A stretch of DNA of 64,000 nucleotides from Stichopus chloronotus. Lineage: Eukaryota > Echinodermata > Holothuroidea > Aspidochirotida > Stichopodidae. Of this stretch, positions 37,111 through 51,145 are shown in pieces. Under the pieces are notes generated by a model. The model had not been told where the DNA came from. It worked only from the letters and a program-made list of their open reading frames with translations, and did not search any database. Position 1 is the first letter of the stretch. Each line of letters begins with the position of its first letter. Where the stretch lies: NCBI GenBank assembly GCA_021234535.1, contig CM037842.1, positions 9,816,001 through 9,880,000 of the forward strand. Direction: 5' to 3'. The position numbers were made by a program, and so were the translations under genes.

Positions 37111-37639
37111 GATATGGGGGGTTCGGACGTTGCTTTCATTATGACAGAGGAGACAGATTTGTGATATAACCTACCAATGTCTTCAAAACTGTGCATCGTT
37201 CTAACACATTGTCATTCTAAATAAGTCCTACTCAGATGAGGCTTAAAAATGAATATCTCACCTAGCCAAATGAAAAAAATTAAGATAATTGCCTAAAAAA
37301 CTAGAAATTCTCAGAGATATATTCAATTCAAATCTAGCATTGAATATAGCACTATTTTGCATTACTCCATCCTATACAAAAAGAATTCCGAAATCAGAAG
37401 TTATACTCGTTTGCAGGCTCAGACCAGTTTAGTCCCCTCCCCCTTCCAATGTTACTCTTACTTTCAAGATCAAGCCAGATTAGCATGACCTAGAAATGTC
37501 TTTGGAAATAAATTTTTATATCTTTGATCCCCTACAAAAAAATCCTGGCTGCTGATTCTCCTTTGAGAACTACTTTCATATCACATGTAGCCGACTAAGC
37601 TGACACTCCGGTTTCGATACGTACAAATAAAGTGAGAAG

Positions 37640-37915
37640 TAGAAAGAAATTCAGTTCATGTTGGACAATGATATTATAGAACCAAGTCAAAATAACTGGT
37701 CTTCTTCACCATCACCTTGTATTCTGCCGTACCTAAACCAAATCGAGTCTTCGATTTTATACAGATTGAAGTAAAGTAAATACAGTATACCGTAGATCAA
37801 AATACAATATCCAATTCCTAAATTTGGTGATTGCGTTGAAAAAATTAGTAGCGCAAAGTATGTGACTAAACTTGATCTGTTAAAGGGATATTGACAGATC
37901 CCATAGACTGTAAGA
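37640..37915 (+). mobile_element. Decayed Ty3/gypsy reverse-transcriptase relic
   Basis: Plus-strand frames read EIQFMLDNDIIEPSQNNWSS (to a TAA at about 37771), then in another frame QYPIPKFGDCVEKISSAKYV and TKLDLLKGY, a stop where Trp is usual, then QIP. These are consecutive RT blocks ending in the metal-binding LDL region. It is much more degraded than the pol fragment at 60.1-60.5 kb and on the opposite strand. Flanking sequence (35-40 kb) may belong to the same old element but I cannot recognise it. Confidence 0.65.
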
Positions 37916-37919
37916 GCGA

Positions 37920-40340
37920 AAGAAAATTATTATTTATTAATAATTAGTGAAACCGAGTGGAATTTACCAATAAATAAGACAACGAAAGACTGCCTCAATA
38001 TAAGGAGGCCTGCATACTTGATTGAGACAAAGGGGAAGAGACGCAAAAAGAACCCAGGAAGTTATACTTAAAAATAATTACACGTAGTCTCACATATAAC
38101 AGTTTGACTGACAATACTGCAATCAATACTTTACACCCAACAACCAAAACGAACACATATATGATGAACGTGGTGGTATCATCGCTTTCGAAGTTCCTTC
38201 GTTCAAGGAAAATTGCACCCTACACAATATCAGTGCAAAAATAATTTAAAATTTTCTGAAACTTGGGGGAAACGTAGATTTACTAGTGGTTATTTCACAC
38301 AGGGTGTAAGGATATTAGTCTGAAGTACAGAAGTATAGTATTAGTATAAGGATAGTGTATGAAGTCACTTTTTTCTGTCTCCAGATAATATGAGCATGGA
38401 AGCTTAGGATTGGACCCTGCATGATATAATGAAATGGTTAAGTTGAAGATAGCATAATGAGATGGGTTAGTAACAATATTACGTATGCCTTCTCACTGCT
38501 GCTTCATTCGTCCCTCAATTCAAACATTTGTTATGATTCACAACAAATGACTATAACGTAAGTGGTTGGTCATAGTTCTACTAAAGCAGATGCAAAACAA
38601 CTGGTTCACAGCATCAAATCATCCCAATCTCCGCCTATGGGGAAAGAAACGTTGCTGAAAAGACTGCGTTATATGTGCCTATGATAATTTTACACAGGCC
38701 TTCTTGCATGAACGGATGCAAGAATTTATCAGTTGAAATTCGGCCCTTTAATCACACTGAAATGTGAAGGAGGTCACTGTCCATTTCCTCGCATAAAGTG
38801 ATCAGCTCGAAAAGCTACCTTTTGTGTTGCGTAATAATGAGTTACTTCTACCTTTCGAAGTAAATGAATTGTATCAGCGTGATAACTGTATTTAAAGGGA
38901 AATTCATACACTGTCTCTTACTCGAAGATAGTTCTGTTACATCATGGAGCTCCATGGTTAGATCGACCTACTTTGGGATTAGCAATGTTACCATATACAT
39001 TCTGTAATCAAACTCATTAACGTCTTTTAAGTTTGCACTAATACAAATGCAGGCCTACATGCTGTTGACATTGCAATTACGATCTCTTGACCGAATTTTA
39101 AGTCAGTTCGTTGCTCTACAAAATCAGCTGGATTTTTTTTTTCTAGCTTTGCTGATAAAGTCCTGAGAATCTCCAGCGGTGGTGTAGTATTGGATATTAT
39201 CAAGGAAACAATGGTGGCAGTGCTCTTCCGTAATTATTTGCAGCACTCTTTTTGCAACTTTGCCTATACCTTACCACCCACGATTGCTGACTAGGTGTTG
39301 TTCATTGACGGTACACAGTACAAACGAAAGTGGAAGTCATTTCGGTTGAACTCGCTTCCTCTTTAAAGTGCTCTCTTCATATAGGTTGATACTCTGCAAA
39401 AATTCCCTCTGCAGGAATCACGACCTATGGTATACCGTACTTATTTCATGCATAGGTTGACGGCCATGGGCTTGAGGAGCACCCGTCAAATAGGAATTCA
39501 ATGACTTACACTCGAGATTTGTTTAACTCCTAAAGGAGCTGCACGTTAGGTGAATTTGATCGAGATAGGTAAAGATCCGTTACTATCTTACTTCATCGAT
39601 GTGCACAGACCCGCCGTTTATCTTTTCTCAATATCAGTACAGGCTATTTTTTGTTTCTTAGCAGTCTCAGAAGGTGGGACTTTCAAAAGGATGACATGAT
39701 GGTAGAGTCTATCTGACAGTTGATTTTATTTTGTTCTTTTTATTATATGTGGTTTATAGCGTTACTACACATCAGATCAACTCCTACGTTATTTTACCAG
39801 CTGTTCGACATGGATGTTACTCATCGAGCTGTGTTCTGTGTGCAAAGCTGAGAACGGGCCTTATTTTACTTCCTCGAAAGTGAATCATCGTAAACTTACC
39901 TTTACTCTCAAATCATCATGATATTTTCACATCGAAGCACCCCTTGCCAAGAGAAGGATAGAGAGGCTTTTACGAGCTGATGCTTTTAGTTTTACGAAGT
40001 TCTCTTCCCTAAAGCGCAATTTTGTAAAATTTTAGTTCAAAACTTTGCCGGATTTCTTCAGATATTAACCAATACTTCATGTTAATGAGTTGTGAAGCAT
40101 TCTTAGACTTTCGTGGTGGAGTCAGTAAAGCTATTTGGACAACCTCTTATGTAAACCTTCAGACTGACCAATAATCTTACTATTATGTAAATTAAATGTA
40201 AGTCTAGTCACAGGAGTACTGAACTATGTAAGTTTATGTTCAATCCAAGAAGTTGACTGGATTTTATTTGCTTGCTTTAGGATTTGAGTAACTATTTCTT
40301 TGACTTGTTCTGAAAAGAATAACAACTCTTTTACCTTTAC
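37920..40340. other. No recognisable feature
   Basis: No open frames of note. It may include more of the decayed gypsy element to its left. Confidence 0.35.
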
Positions 40341-40349
40341 TCAGAGGAG

Positions 40350-40440
40350 ATGGCGTCCCTTCATGTCTTTCTTGTAAATTTGTCTTGTTTACTGGTATAC
40401 TTAGGGGTACATCTGAAATTAACGGATGGAGAAAGACTTA
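40350..40440 (+). CDS. Putative first exon of ErbB-like receptor: signal peptide
   Basis: ATG in a good context (GAGGAG ahead, G after) starts MASLHVFLVNLSCLLVYLGV, a hydrophobic N-terminus typical of a secretion signal, followed by HLKLTDGERL and a consensus GTAAGT donor leaving one base. The next plus-strand exon recognised as ErbB-like (58452) needs exactly one base and then reads CQGTS, so the join gives a Thr and the usual start of the mature receptor. The linking intron would be 18 kb. The signal peptide is clear; the link to the ErbB exons is inference from phase, strand and position. Confidence 0.5.
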
Positions 40441-40578
40441 GTAAGTACAAATTTAAATCATTTCTGTTCCTCTTATTGGCTTTGTCTATTAAAATATATC
40501 AAACCTCCGTGTACAGAATACAAGCTTATAGGCCTATATGTTAAAGTGTTATTTGATATTCAAGGTCACGTCACCACA

Positions 40579-40748
40579 TACACTGTAAAAAAATGTCTGT
40601 AAATTTACAGAAAATAAAACAATGAAAGAAATAAGAATTACAGAAATTGTCTGGAAATTAATTACCAGAACATTTCTGTCTTCCTTTCGTATTTCTTTAT
40701 TTTATTTTCGGTAAATTTACATTTTACAATGTACATTTTTAACATTGC
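40579..40748 (+). mobile_element. TIR MITE, copy 2
   Basis: This starts TACACTGTAAAAAAATGTC, then TGTAAATTTACAG, and ends in a mirrored, slightly decayed terminus (GTACATTTTTAACATTGCA). Same family as 25384 and 49485. It lies just after the putative ErbB first exon. Confidence 0.85.
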
Positions 40749-40759
40749 ACCTATCTTCA

Positions 40760-43620
40760 CTAATACTAACATCACTCAATGTCTTCATATTTTCACATCA
40801 CCCCTCATTGCAGAACGAACTGAGGATCAATAGTTCACATAATCATCTTTAAAGCAAAGCATTCACTCCCCGTAATTTATCCCCCTTGGAAAGTCTACAA
40901 AGTTTCTTATTACTACCATCTGAACACCGTAACTATATCGTCTACTATATGCTAAACAACAATGGGGTCACCTTTCTGGGTTTGCATCGTTACCGTACAT
41001 CCATACGAATACTATTATAACTACAGGGCATTAAAATGACTATTTCACTATATAGTATACGGCAGTGTTCACTACCTTAGCTATTACGTTGCTGTTTCGT
41101 AAATAGCTTAGGCTAAATGTAAAATTTTAACTTGAAATTGTATGATTTCAAGTTTCAAGTATGTGTATATCAAGATTATCACACCGATAATCTGTTGAAT
41201 GATGTTTTATCAAATGAAAGCACATTAAATCCTTCCGCGCATATCACTTAAAGGAGAAGAAAAGTCAGAACTATATTGACACTGTTAAATGAGAGACTAA
41301 CATTTGAACATCATCATCAAATGTCATTTAAATGTTGTTTACCTTTCAAGATGTTTAAGTTGAATGCTTGTAAAAAGAATCAGGAAGCTGCCATTTTGAG
41401 ATTGTGATGACATTACCGGACCACACGTGATTCAAAAGCTTTTGTTTTTCTTTATATTTCATTGTCAATATATTTTCAACAGTTATTTACAGATTCAAAT
41501 CAGAGTATTAATGATTTGATTATTGCATGATACACCTCAGTAATTCAATACAAACTTGTGTGCAAGTGTGTGCTGATTTACAGGAATTGTAGGTAAAGAA
41601 AGCAAAGAAATGCATTAAAATTCCTGCTAGCAGTGGTTATGTGACATTATTATTCGACTTACCCAAGTTGGTTTACATTTACTGTAGGCAAAAATTCCAG
41701 CACCCTCCTCTGAATTTTAATTTAATTTTAATTTAAATTTTAAGCAATATCTCTGAATGAAACTTTGGGAAGATATTTGTCAAACACTTCTGTTTAATTT
41801 TGATAAATTTATTCTTTGGGTTTCCTTCTCATTTATTGCAGGAAACAGTTTCCACAATATGTTTACAACCTTGAACGACTTTTTACAAAGTACTTATCAC
41901 ATGCCTTCTCACTTTGCACAAACCATACACCAATCAAATTCCACCACTCACCCCGGTATTATTGGCGGATAGAAAACGTACAATCTAACATGTTCAGAGA
42001 CCTGATGACGTAACGGCGGGGGCTCCGGAGGGGGAGGGCTGTCCTCTTTCCTTTCTGTCAGGGGGCAGCCTGCAGCAAGGTGCGCCTTTTTACCTCAAAT
42101 ATATCACTTGGGAATGTTAGTCAAGTGAATGTGATGTACGCTGGCAGTGTCACTTCTAAACCTCCTTTTAATGAAACGCATGTCATCATTTAGGTACCCA
42201 TTTTACATAAAATTATATTGGTTCCATTCTGCCACACTTCTAAAAAAGCTCCTTTTTACAAATTCTGCACTCGTTGGCTGGTCAAGTAGGCTATGCTACT
42301 TCTGATTATCAGTAGTTTGTCAACACTATTTCGCTCGTAAGTCATTTTGCAGTGATGTCGAGATATAGTGTAATTCGATAAGGTGACAGTTTTTTCGACA
42401 TTTTTTCGCGTTGATGACTTTCAGTAATTTGACATCACGACAAAATTAAACAGTCATCGAGGGAGACCTAACATGACAACATGACAATTTTTAGAATTTT
42501 ACGAAAACTGCCGCATGTCTAGTTGCACATATTTCTACCCCTCGTAAACTTGTAAATATGGTACTGTAATGATCTACATGGAAAATTTGAAAGAATTTCC
42601 ATTAAATTGATAGTTCAAATCAACATTTTTCTTTTGGCTCATATAATTCAGGAATATAATTCAGGTGTCTTGGAGAATCAGATTCCTATTTCTAGCTCTT
42701 CTGTTCTGTTTTGAAATGAGCTTGTGCGCCAATCTTTCATTTCCAGTGTGATGTATCCACTTGATTATTTATTGAGGGGAGCAGGTAAACTGAATGAGGC
42801 TTAAAATGAAACGACAGAAATATGGCTTCCATCATACCCAGACAATAAAGAGCACATTGATCTTTCCCATTCCATGATCTCAAAATCCAGGCTAAACCAA
42901 ACTGCCACTGATCATCGAAAACCAAAGACAATTATTGTGAATTATATTACATTTTATTGCATGCCAGTCCTTTGTAAGTCTCACACTCTAGTTTGTTTAT
43001 CCAGGAGATTTAAAAGAAAAGGTTGCACAAAACACGTATTCGTTAATGTGTCCTATTACATCAGATCTCTATACTGCAAACCATTTGGCGAAGGCAGAAC
43101 ATACTGTTGGAGGTCATCATTCTGAGAATTAGATTGTACGTCAGGACAACTTAAAATGACTTTACATTTTATTTTACCTGATAAATTAACTTTCAGTTAA
43201 AAGAACATACTTTTAGTAACTTGCAGAAATAAGAAAGAGAAAAAGAGTCACGAAACGCTCCCTTGAGGCCACCGTAGCACCGAAATTAACGTTTTTTTTT
43301 TACATAGTGAAGTCAATATGGGAAACTTCAGTTTGATATCGTAAAGAAGAATTATAGTAAAAAAGGTAAAACAAGAATAATGAACCATTTTGAAGAAAAA
43401 AATATATTCGTACTGTAACATTACTTTGAGTGTAGACTTAAAAGGTGCATGTATAATGTTTCACAAAAGGGGGAGAAGATTTTCATTTCATGTCTCTACC
43501 CTCTCGTTTGCTTTTTTTCTCTTGACCCTAATTGGTCAGAAGTCAAATTGCTTGAAAAAGGAGCAGCCCAGTTTTTCACTTATCTTATCCCTATATACAG
43601 GGAGGAAATATTGTACTCAA
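40760..43620. other. No recognisable feature (proposed ErbB intron 1)
   Basis: AT-rich, with a G-rich patch at 42015-42045. No gene or assignable repeat. Confidence 0.4.
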
Positions 43621-43631
43621 GTCGCCATAAA

Positions 43632-44340
43632 TGACACTTAAATGGTAGCCCACCTTATACCCCTTGCAGTATTCAATCCAAACTTGCTGGGTCAGTAGTC
43701 CTTATGTGGGAATACCCCATTGTATACAAATGACATGGATCGGCAGTGCCCACTGAGGTTAGGGGTGAGAAGGGTCGTCCAAATGCCTGGGTGTGTATCT
43801 GGGTGTGTGTGTGTGTGTGTACAACAGATCTCCTCCTAGACGGTAAGTCGAATGACCCTAAACCTTGGTGGGTAGGTGCCCGGGTATGGACTTATGTGTC
43901 CGCCCGACCGATGACGCCGTAGGTCAAGGGTCACATGTCATGAAAACGAAAAACACAATTATATCTCTATGTGTAAATATCCGAGAGTTGTAAAACTACC
44001 ATACAAGGAAAGAAGACACTACAAGATTTTTTTTTAAATATTGATGATGTCACCAGGTCAAAGGTCACTTGATTAAAGTTCAGATCGGTGAAAATCCTAG
44101 ACTTAGAAACCTAACATATATCGAAATTAGAAGGTACAAGAGGTTTATACTGATGACGTCACCAGGTAGAAAGTCACGTGAGTATTGGTCAAATCGGCAA
44201 AAATCCTTTTAAAAAGTGTATCACGATCTCCTTCTAGATAAACTTCAAATTTGCAGGGTAGGTGCCTGAGCAGGTAAAGGAGTGTCCACTCAAACGATGA
44301 TGTCATAGGTCAAGATCAACGGTCACGGTAACTATAGCGT
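43632..44340 (+). repeat. Dispersed repeat with partner at 26 kb, copy 2
   Basis: Same block order as the minus strand of 25860-26320, but longer, with internal repeats of TGATGACGTCACCAGG followed by AAGGTCAC. A GT microsatellite lies at 43803-43820. Confidence 0.75.
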
Positions 44341-44349
44341 ATAATACAG

Positions 44350-47300
44350 TGTGTTGGGTGTGTCAGTGCGTGGTGTCAACATGAGTTTTCCATCTTTGTA
44401 TTTTCATGAATGTGACACGGTATTCAACCTATGCAACCAAATGTGTTAGTGCCTTCGCTTAGTATATTTTTACAGCGTAGCTTATATGCCTACTACACAG
44501 TTGTAGCATGGATGTATAAAACTTCTCGCGTCTAACGAAAACACCATGGAATTTGTAGCTGCTGGAAATTCAAAATCCCTACAAATCTAATTATGTCGTT
44601 TTCTCAAGTCTAAAATTAAATTTTGCTAGTAATTTGATCCAATATGCTATGGATTTTACCTCGAAATCGGTTATTTTAACCAACATTTACTTGAGTTAAC
44701 GATACGATGTAAACCTGCCAAACTTCACGCACCTCACTAACGTTAGCATGACAATCATTACATTAAGTTTGGCTGTATACACTACACTACACAGGAACTC
44801 GAGTTGTATGCCCACTTTGAAGAAAATATTGAATCACGAACAACGAGCTTTTCGGGGCATTCAAAACAAGTTACTTAGCTTAGTGACCTAGTACTGCATG
44901 CTTGCAGTACAGGATATGCGCCGCACTGCACAAATACATGCATGCGCGTACATACGTGCGTAGAAATCGAGTGTGCGTCAAAAAATCCTAGATATGTATG
45001 CCCGTTAATGTATTACTCAGATCCACATGCGCCGTCATTCTGGATGTTTTGAATTTCCTGAAGAGTGCGTTGTTCGTGCTTTAGTAGTAGGCTGTTTTCG
45101 CAAGTAAGATACCGCCATAGAATCCAGTGTGCAGTGTGCAAAATGGGACAGTCACAATAGTGACCACGCAAATATCCTCCGTCGTGGTGAAATCTACAAC
45201 CGTTCTCAGGCAACTTACCGTTCGTTCTTAACTGGTGCGCGAGGCCAGTAAACACATGCTAGTAGGTATGTTTCATCCTGAGCGCGCCGTTCATAAAATG
45301 TGAAACCGTTCAAAGGAACGACGCATACCTATCTTCACACTGCGTACATAATTCGAGTTCCTGTACAACTGTGGGTAGTAGCCATACGTGCTACGCTGTT
45401 AAAACATACTGAGTGAAGGTACTAACGCATGATAAATGACATTGCTACCAGACATAATCACTCATTCCAAAACATGGTTGCATACATAGGTTGAAATAGC
45501 CTGCCACATTCATGAAAGATGAATACAAGGGCTAAGAGTTGTATCGAGACCAAAGAATGACCCCACAACATCTCACACACATAACATACAAATGAAGTGC
45601 AAATTTTCCCAGGATACTAAGTTCAGATTTCTTCTTTAGCATTATAAAATATTACTTGCTATTTGGCCTTCAATTGAGACTGTTAAGCTCAACTTTACAT
45701 TTAATGTAAGTTTAAGTAAAGTACAGATTCTTTTATTGTATGCATTTCCTCATTATTTGTAATGCATGATTAATCCATGAGCCACACCATCTAATATACT
45801 ATCCGTAATGATTCATCACCACTCAGAACTCTGATTACACAGCGTGCAGCTACTTGAAAGGTAAAAGCAGTAACAGTTGTACATCACGTAAGAATTTTCC
45901 AACGACATGAGAGAAAGTAAGTATAGATTAAATTGTGCAATATTGGAAATGACTGAATGAGTGAGCATATATGGAAGACATGTGATAAGCATCAAGGCAT
46001 AAGTTGAGGTCTTTCAAGTGTCATCCCACTAGCCAAGACGTTAATCTCCTCAATGATGCTGCAACAGCTTCACCACAGTCGTATGGGGTCCCCTAAGTCT
46101 TTACTACGAAGTTTTTCATGGACTCAAAATTGTGTCACGTAAAATTACTACATATCAGAACAACAGAAGGAAATATACGGTGGCTAGTTATAGGGACATG
46201 CAAAGAAACAAAAACCTCCTAAAAAAAGTCAAATTCTGACTTTTCAGGGAGCTTTTTTCTTTGCAGGTCCTTATTAAGCCACCGCAGAAACAACATGGGA
46301 CATCTTTCCTCTCTCTTTACATCCATTCATACAAAAGTACTTCACAGATGACATTATAATTTTGTCCTCTTTATACTTGCTTTTGCTTTTCATACTTCAG
46401 CCCCTTCCACTACCGGATTCAGATTTTTGTTTTGCGGAGGGGGGGGGGGTTCGGTGTGCTCTAAATTCGCGCATTGTGGGGGAATGCCTTCCATCTGAAG
46501 GATTTACGTGAAAATAGTGCTCTTAATGTGGTGTGCAAGTATCTTTACCGAACAGCGACAAGAAGGACAAACAGTGAGACGTCTGCAATATAATATTACT
46601 TACAGGTACAATTGATCTATTTTGGAAATTTTGGGGAATCCGTGCATGCACTGCCCTCCCCGGTCCGCCTTCCCCCGCCACCTTCCACTGTTCGGTTTCT
46701 ACACATTGTACTACGATGCTAAAGAGCAGAATCGCGGGGGGCAATCATTTCACTCTCATTATCATGAATCTCCTATAATTGTCGTTATCCACTGAAAAAT
46801 TGAAGAACTTTATCTTTCTTCAACTCTTCAACAGTTCTTATTATTACGCCGTTTCACTGCTTTCATAATGCCAAAAATTGTTCTTTTACATGTGTCTGAA
46901 CAGTCCAAAAGGACACGAATATGTTATACCTTTCTTTAATATCCATAAATACTCGGGTTTGGAGACATGTTTCTGTCATTGATTCACTGCTGGACTAACG
47001 GTTCACAAAATGTTGTTAATGATAGTTTTCGTTCGTACTGTTTCTGATATCGTGGCAGTGAAACCGTCTCTTGTGCGTAGCAAAAACCCTAGAACAACAG
47101 GTAGAAATAAAAACAATGGTATGGACCAAGGATGCATTGATTAAGACTCTATAGATGTAAATGTCTCATCGGGGAGAAAAACGAAAGTACCATATCAACC
47201 TCCATCTCAACGTCTTATTACTTGAAATTTTACTTGAACATAGTAAAATCAATCATCTCTAATGTGTGTTGCTCAGTTTGGTAAGCTGTAAAGGTTCCAC

Positions 47301-48395
47301 CTGGTCTGTCTTGTTTCCCATAATTTACATGATTTTCGTATAAGCTTAGTATTAATCGGTGATATATCTTCTTACTTGTCTTCATGTACTGGTACAATTA
47401 AGTGGTTCTCAAGGTCTACAGCCAATCATGTTTCCAAATACGTCACTGGATCACTACATGACTTAAGTGTTTATGATCACGTGCAGGACGAATGAATCTT
47501 GGCCTCCATTGACAACCGAAGGAGAATGATAAACCAACGAATTCAACATGAAAAAGAATATGCCTACATCGATATTTGAGTACAAAATTTACAAGTTTAA
47601 TGGAAACATTTTTGTTTGTCAACTTCAACTCGTTGCCCACGGTTATGCCCCCAGGTGGTCAGGAAAAAGGGAAAAGCAGCAACAACAAATATGTGGAACA
47701 AAAAAAAATCGCTCGTTAGCATTGGACAATACTACCTCATTTCATTCAATTTTCCATTAAGAAGCCACTACGTATTCAGATGATCATATCCTCCGTATGT
47801 CTTTATGTAGTGCTTTTATACAACCTCGCTGGATCTAACTATTAAGCTTGCTACTAATGCTGGTAATGTTCAACGTTCGCCGTAACTTCTTTACCCAACA
47901 TACGCCTAGATACTCTGTAAGCTAGTGGTGCTATACCGTACATGTATTGTCATTCGTGCTATACCTTTTAAAGCATTAATAGTCATATCGTTGATAAAGG
48001 ACACTTTTTTAGTATTGTAATTTTTCTTGAAACAATAACGTCTGTTTGGACACAACTTTCAGTATATCAAGTTTGTAGTGGTGACGATTGAAACACCACA
48101 CAAACTCACATACACTCATGTTCAAGTGTTAAGCGAGCATATTAATGTCATTTTATTTCATCGTTTTTTCGCAGAGAGCTTAATGTCTACTGATAGCCCA
48201 GTGAACAAGGTTAATAGCCATTGTCCTGACAGACGTGCAAACTTATGACCAGGAGCTGGCCAAATCTTTCCTGTTTGTGTTTTCTTTGACCTATCAAACT
48301 TCCAGTGTACTAATAAGTGAATGGTAAATAACATCAGAGGTTTTAACGCTGGGCGATCTTCTAGATCTAGGACATAATGTACTGTCACATAAGAG
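44350..48395. other. Mostly unassigned sequence (proposed ErbB intron 1)
   Basis: Apart from the hairpin at 46178-46284 and a G run at 46440, nothing is recognisable. The minus-strand ORF 45013-45255 has no domain signature. Confidence 0.35.
46178..46284. mobile_element. Imperfect hairpin of 107 bp
   Basis: CGGTGGCTAGTTATAGGGAC with ATGCAAAGAA is mirrored by TTCTTTGCAGGTCC and TTATTAAGCCACCG, and the centre AAAGTCAAATTCTGACTTTT is itself palindromic. MITE-like or hairpin-forming; single copy seen here. Confidence 0.75.
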
Positions 48396-49129
48396 GTTGA
48401 AGAAAGTATGTTACGATCCACTTTGTAACAACTGACAAAAATGGAACAATTTGATCCAAAATGTAACAACGTTTGCTCAAAATGTAACACTTATGAAAAT
48501 TGGTCCACAATGTAACACTTTTCTGCCAAAATGTAACAACGAAAAGATATAAAAACAGACAGTGTTTAAAAAATCCAAGATTGCCGCCATATTTTTTTTA
48601 AAGTGCCATGATTTAACCAAGCAAGGCCGGATCACACTGGAAGTTCCACCATTCAATTTCTCATGACATCCTGAAATATGTGTATTTTGTGTGTGTGTGT
48701 CTCCCGTACGGTTATCAAAATTAAAATGTCCGCCATAACGTCATTTCGGAATGAAAGTTGCTCCGTTGAAATCAACGTTGAAATCAACGTTGAAATCACT
48801 TTAAAACATCTAGTAAGACTATATCCTGCCCACTTGAGTACTCTTAGTTACGACCTCAAATTCCAAAATGACGGACAAATAACTTAACCTGACATAACTC
48901 AGTAAAACAAGGCTACATTGGTCAGGGAATTGAATCAAATTCTTATCCTTTTTGGTACGTAACTACACATTTTCGGTTGTCTCCTATGAGGTATAAATTA
49001 CGAATTACAAATTACGGATCCGAAAATTTTTTAGTGGAAAACGATTACATCTGATACCAAGCCGGAGTCCAAATCTGAGGTTCCCATTCCAGAATTTGCA
49101 ACTCTTTGATTTGACAGGGTCCACCTCTC

Positions 49130-49330
49130 AGTTCGACAAGTTTTCAGTCCGAAAATGAAATACAAGTTCTCAGTCCGAACACAAATAAACGTTTTCAGTC
49201 GGAAAATAAAATACACGTTTTCAGTCCGACAAGTTTTCAGTCCGAAAGTGAAACAGACGTTTATAGCAATTGCCATATACGTTTTATTTCCGAAACTAAA
49301 ATACACATTTTTAGTCCGAAAATGAATTTT
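49130..49330 (+). repeat. Inner minisatellite, left array
   Basis: Five or more units of about 37 bp with TTTTCAGTCCGAAAATGAAA and ATACACG. Reverse-complement array at 53830-54010. Confidence 0.85.
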
Positions 49331-49484
49331 TTAAGGTCGCTGTGACCTTTAACTTCGCTGTCAAACATTTGTTATCGATTTTATAAAACTTAATTGACAC
49401 AACGGAATTTTTTGGTGACGTCCCTTAATTACCACAAAATTTGGAAAGCTATGGGAGGGACAAGGGATCAAGGTACACTTAGCA

Positions 49485-49652
49485 TACACTGTAAAAATAT
49501 CTGTAAATTTACATATAATAAAACAAAGAAATAAATAAGAATTACAGAAATTGTTTGCAAAATAATTACCAGAACATTTCTGTATTCCTTTTGTATTTCT
49601 AAGTTTATTTTCTGTAAATTTACATTTAACAATTTGCATTTTTTACAGTGTA
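49485..49652 (+). mobile_element. TIR MITE, copy 3
   Basis: The best preserved copy: TACACTGTAAAAATATCTG at the left and TTTTTTACAGTGTA at the right, with subterminal TGTAAATTTACA palindromes. About 168 bp. It is nested inside the large inverted structure. Confidence 0.85.
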
Positions 49653-51145
49653 CAAATTTAGGGCTCTAGCTCACTGCCTTCTGGGAAGTAAATACTCTCC
49701 CTTTAAATGCCGTCATCACCGCGAAAAACCAACATTAGGGAAAACCAGAATTGTACCACTAATGGTTCCACATATGTGCTAAAAAATCTAAATACAAATC
49801 TCAAAATGTTAGAGTGCCCTCATTATGAAAATAAACATCACACACGCTATTCATGTGAAAGCTCTTGATTAGTTCTATCACCATGCTGAATCTTATATTA
49901 TATATCTGAATATAATATTATATACCTGACAACTCGCAACATGTGGAACCCTAATGTTTGTTTTGGAGCAAGGTATGACCATTGCCGAAGCCAACGAAGG
50001 GGGTGAGTGGACGAGTGCCCCCAACACAGAAATTTTGGTTCGTGGTGGATGATATTGGAAAATAAAGAAGAGCAAAGAAAAGAGAGAGGAGGAAGCAGGG
50101 ATGATATTAAAGATGACGGAGTGGGGGTGGGGACTGGAAACATTGGCTTCACAATTGTGGTCTTTTCTTGATATGGAAAACTAAGACGACGAAGCATTGA
50201 CAGCACAATTGAAACAAGGCGTTCATAAAGGTGAGAAATCGTTGATTCGGGGTTTCGATTGTCCATACATGGGCCTGTTGCTAGTTATACGCAGTGCAAG
50301 AGTATGCGGCTAGAGGGATGGGATCCGCAGCAGAACGGTCGGCATATTTATTTCACGCAGGAGGCATTGAAAATACGCCTCTTCGAACAGTCAGTCAAAA
50401 TCATAGATACGCCAAAGATTCTGGCAACAATGTTTCTGTATTTTGCCAACCATGAAACCACGCCGAATTTAAAAGAATCCCTCATAAAAGTGCCAACTAA
50501 GGCACTTAAGGCACTTTGTCCTTAAGGCACAACAATACGAGCCAATATTCTAGCACATAACTATTTAAAAGTAGGCCAATGCTACTACCTGAAAGTACGT
50601 CAATTGTACTACTTAATAAGTACGTCATTTTCATTTTTTTCCTTTAAGTTGAAAACTTTTTACTACGACTTAATGCAACAAGCTCATGTTTTACCCCGGT
50701 ACTTCCCCTAAAGAAAAATCGAATCGGGTTCTGCGTCGCTTTTTTGCGTTTGATAGTGTTCAACAGCCTGCCCCCAATTCTCTTTTTTTTTCAACTTTTT
50801 TTTTTTTTATCCACCAATGAAAGGTAGGGCTAAAGGTATGTTCACCCCTCCCGGCCTACTTTTTAACTGTTCAAAGAATAAATGAAATAGGATGCATAAT
50901 TCACAATGATTCTTGTATCATCTCATGATTATGGAATCACGAGGGATGAGATTTGCATTTTGCAGCTATATGGATTGCCACTTTTACTAATACTTATGTG
51001 TTGTTTTACAATCAGGGTACGTCGACTAGATTTGGACTTTCTCTTATGTTTAAAAGAAAAAATCCACTGGTAATAAATAATGACCACACAGAAACAATGT
51101 TTGCAGTATATCCTATCTATGAAAGTGAATAAACTGTTCAAGAAG

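Noticed and set aside
45013..45255. 80-aa minus ORF with Cys and His residues as a zinc-finger fragment
   Set aside because: Spacing does not fit any zinc-finger pattern and there is no flanking support.
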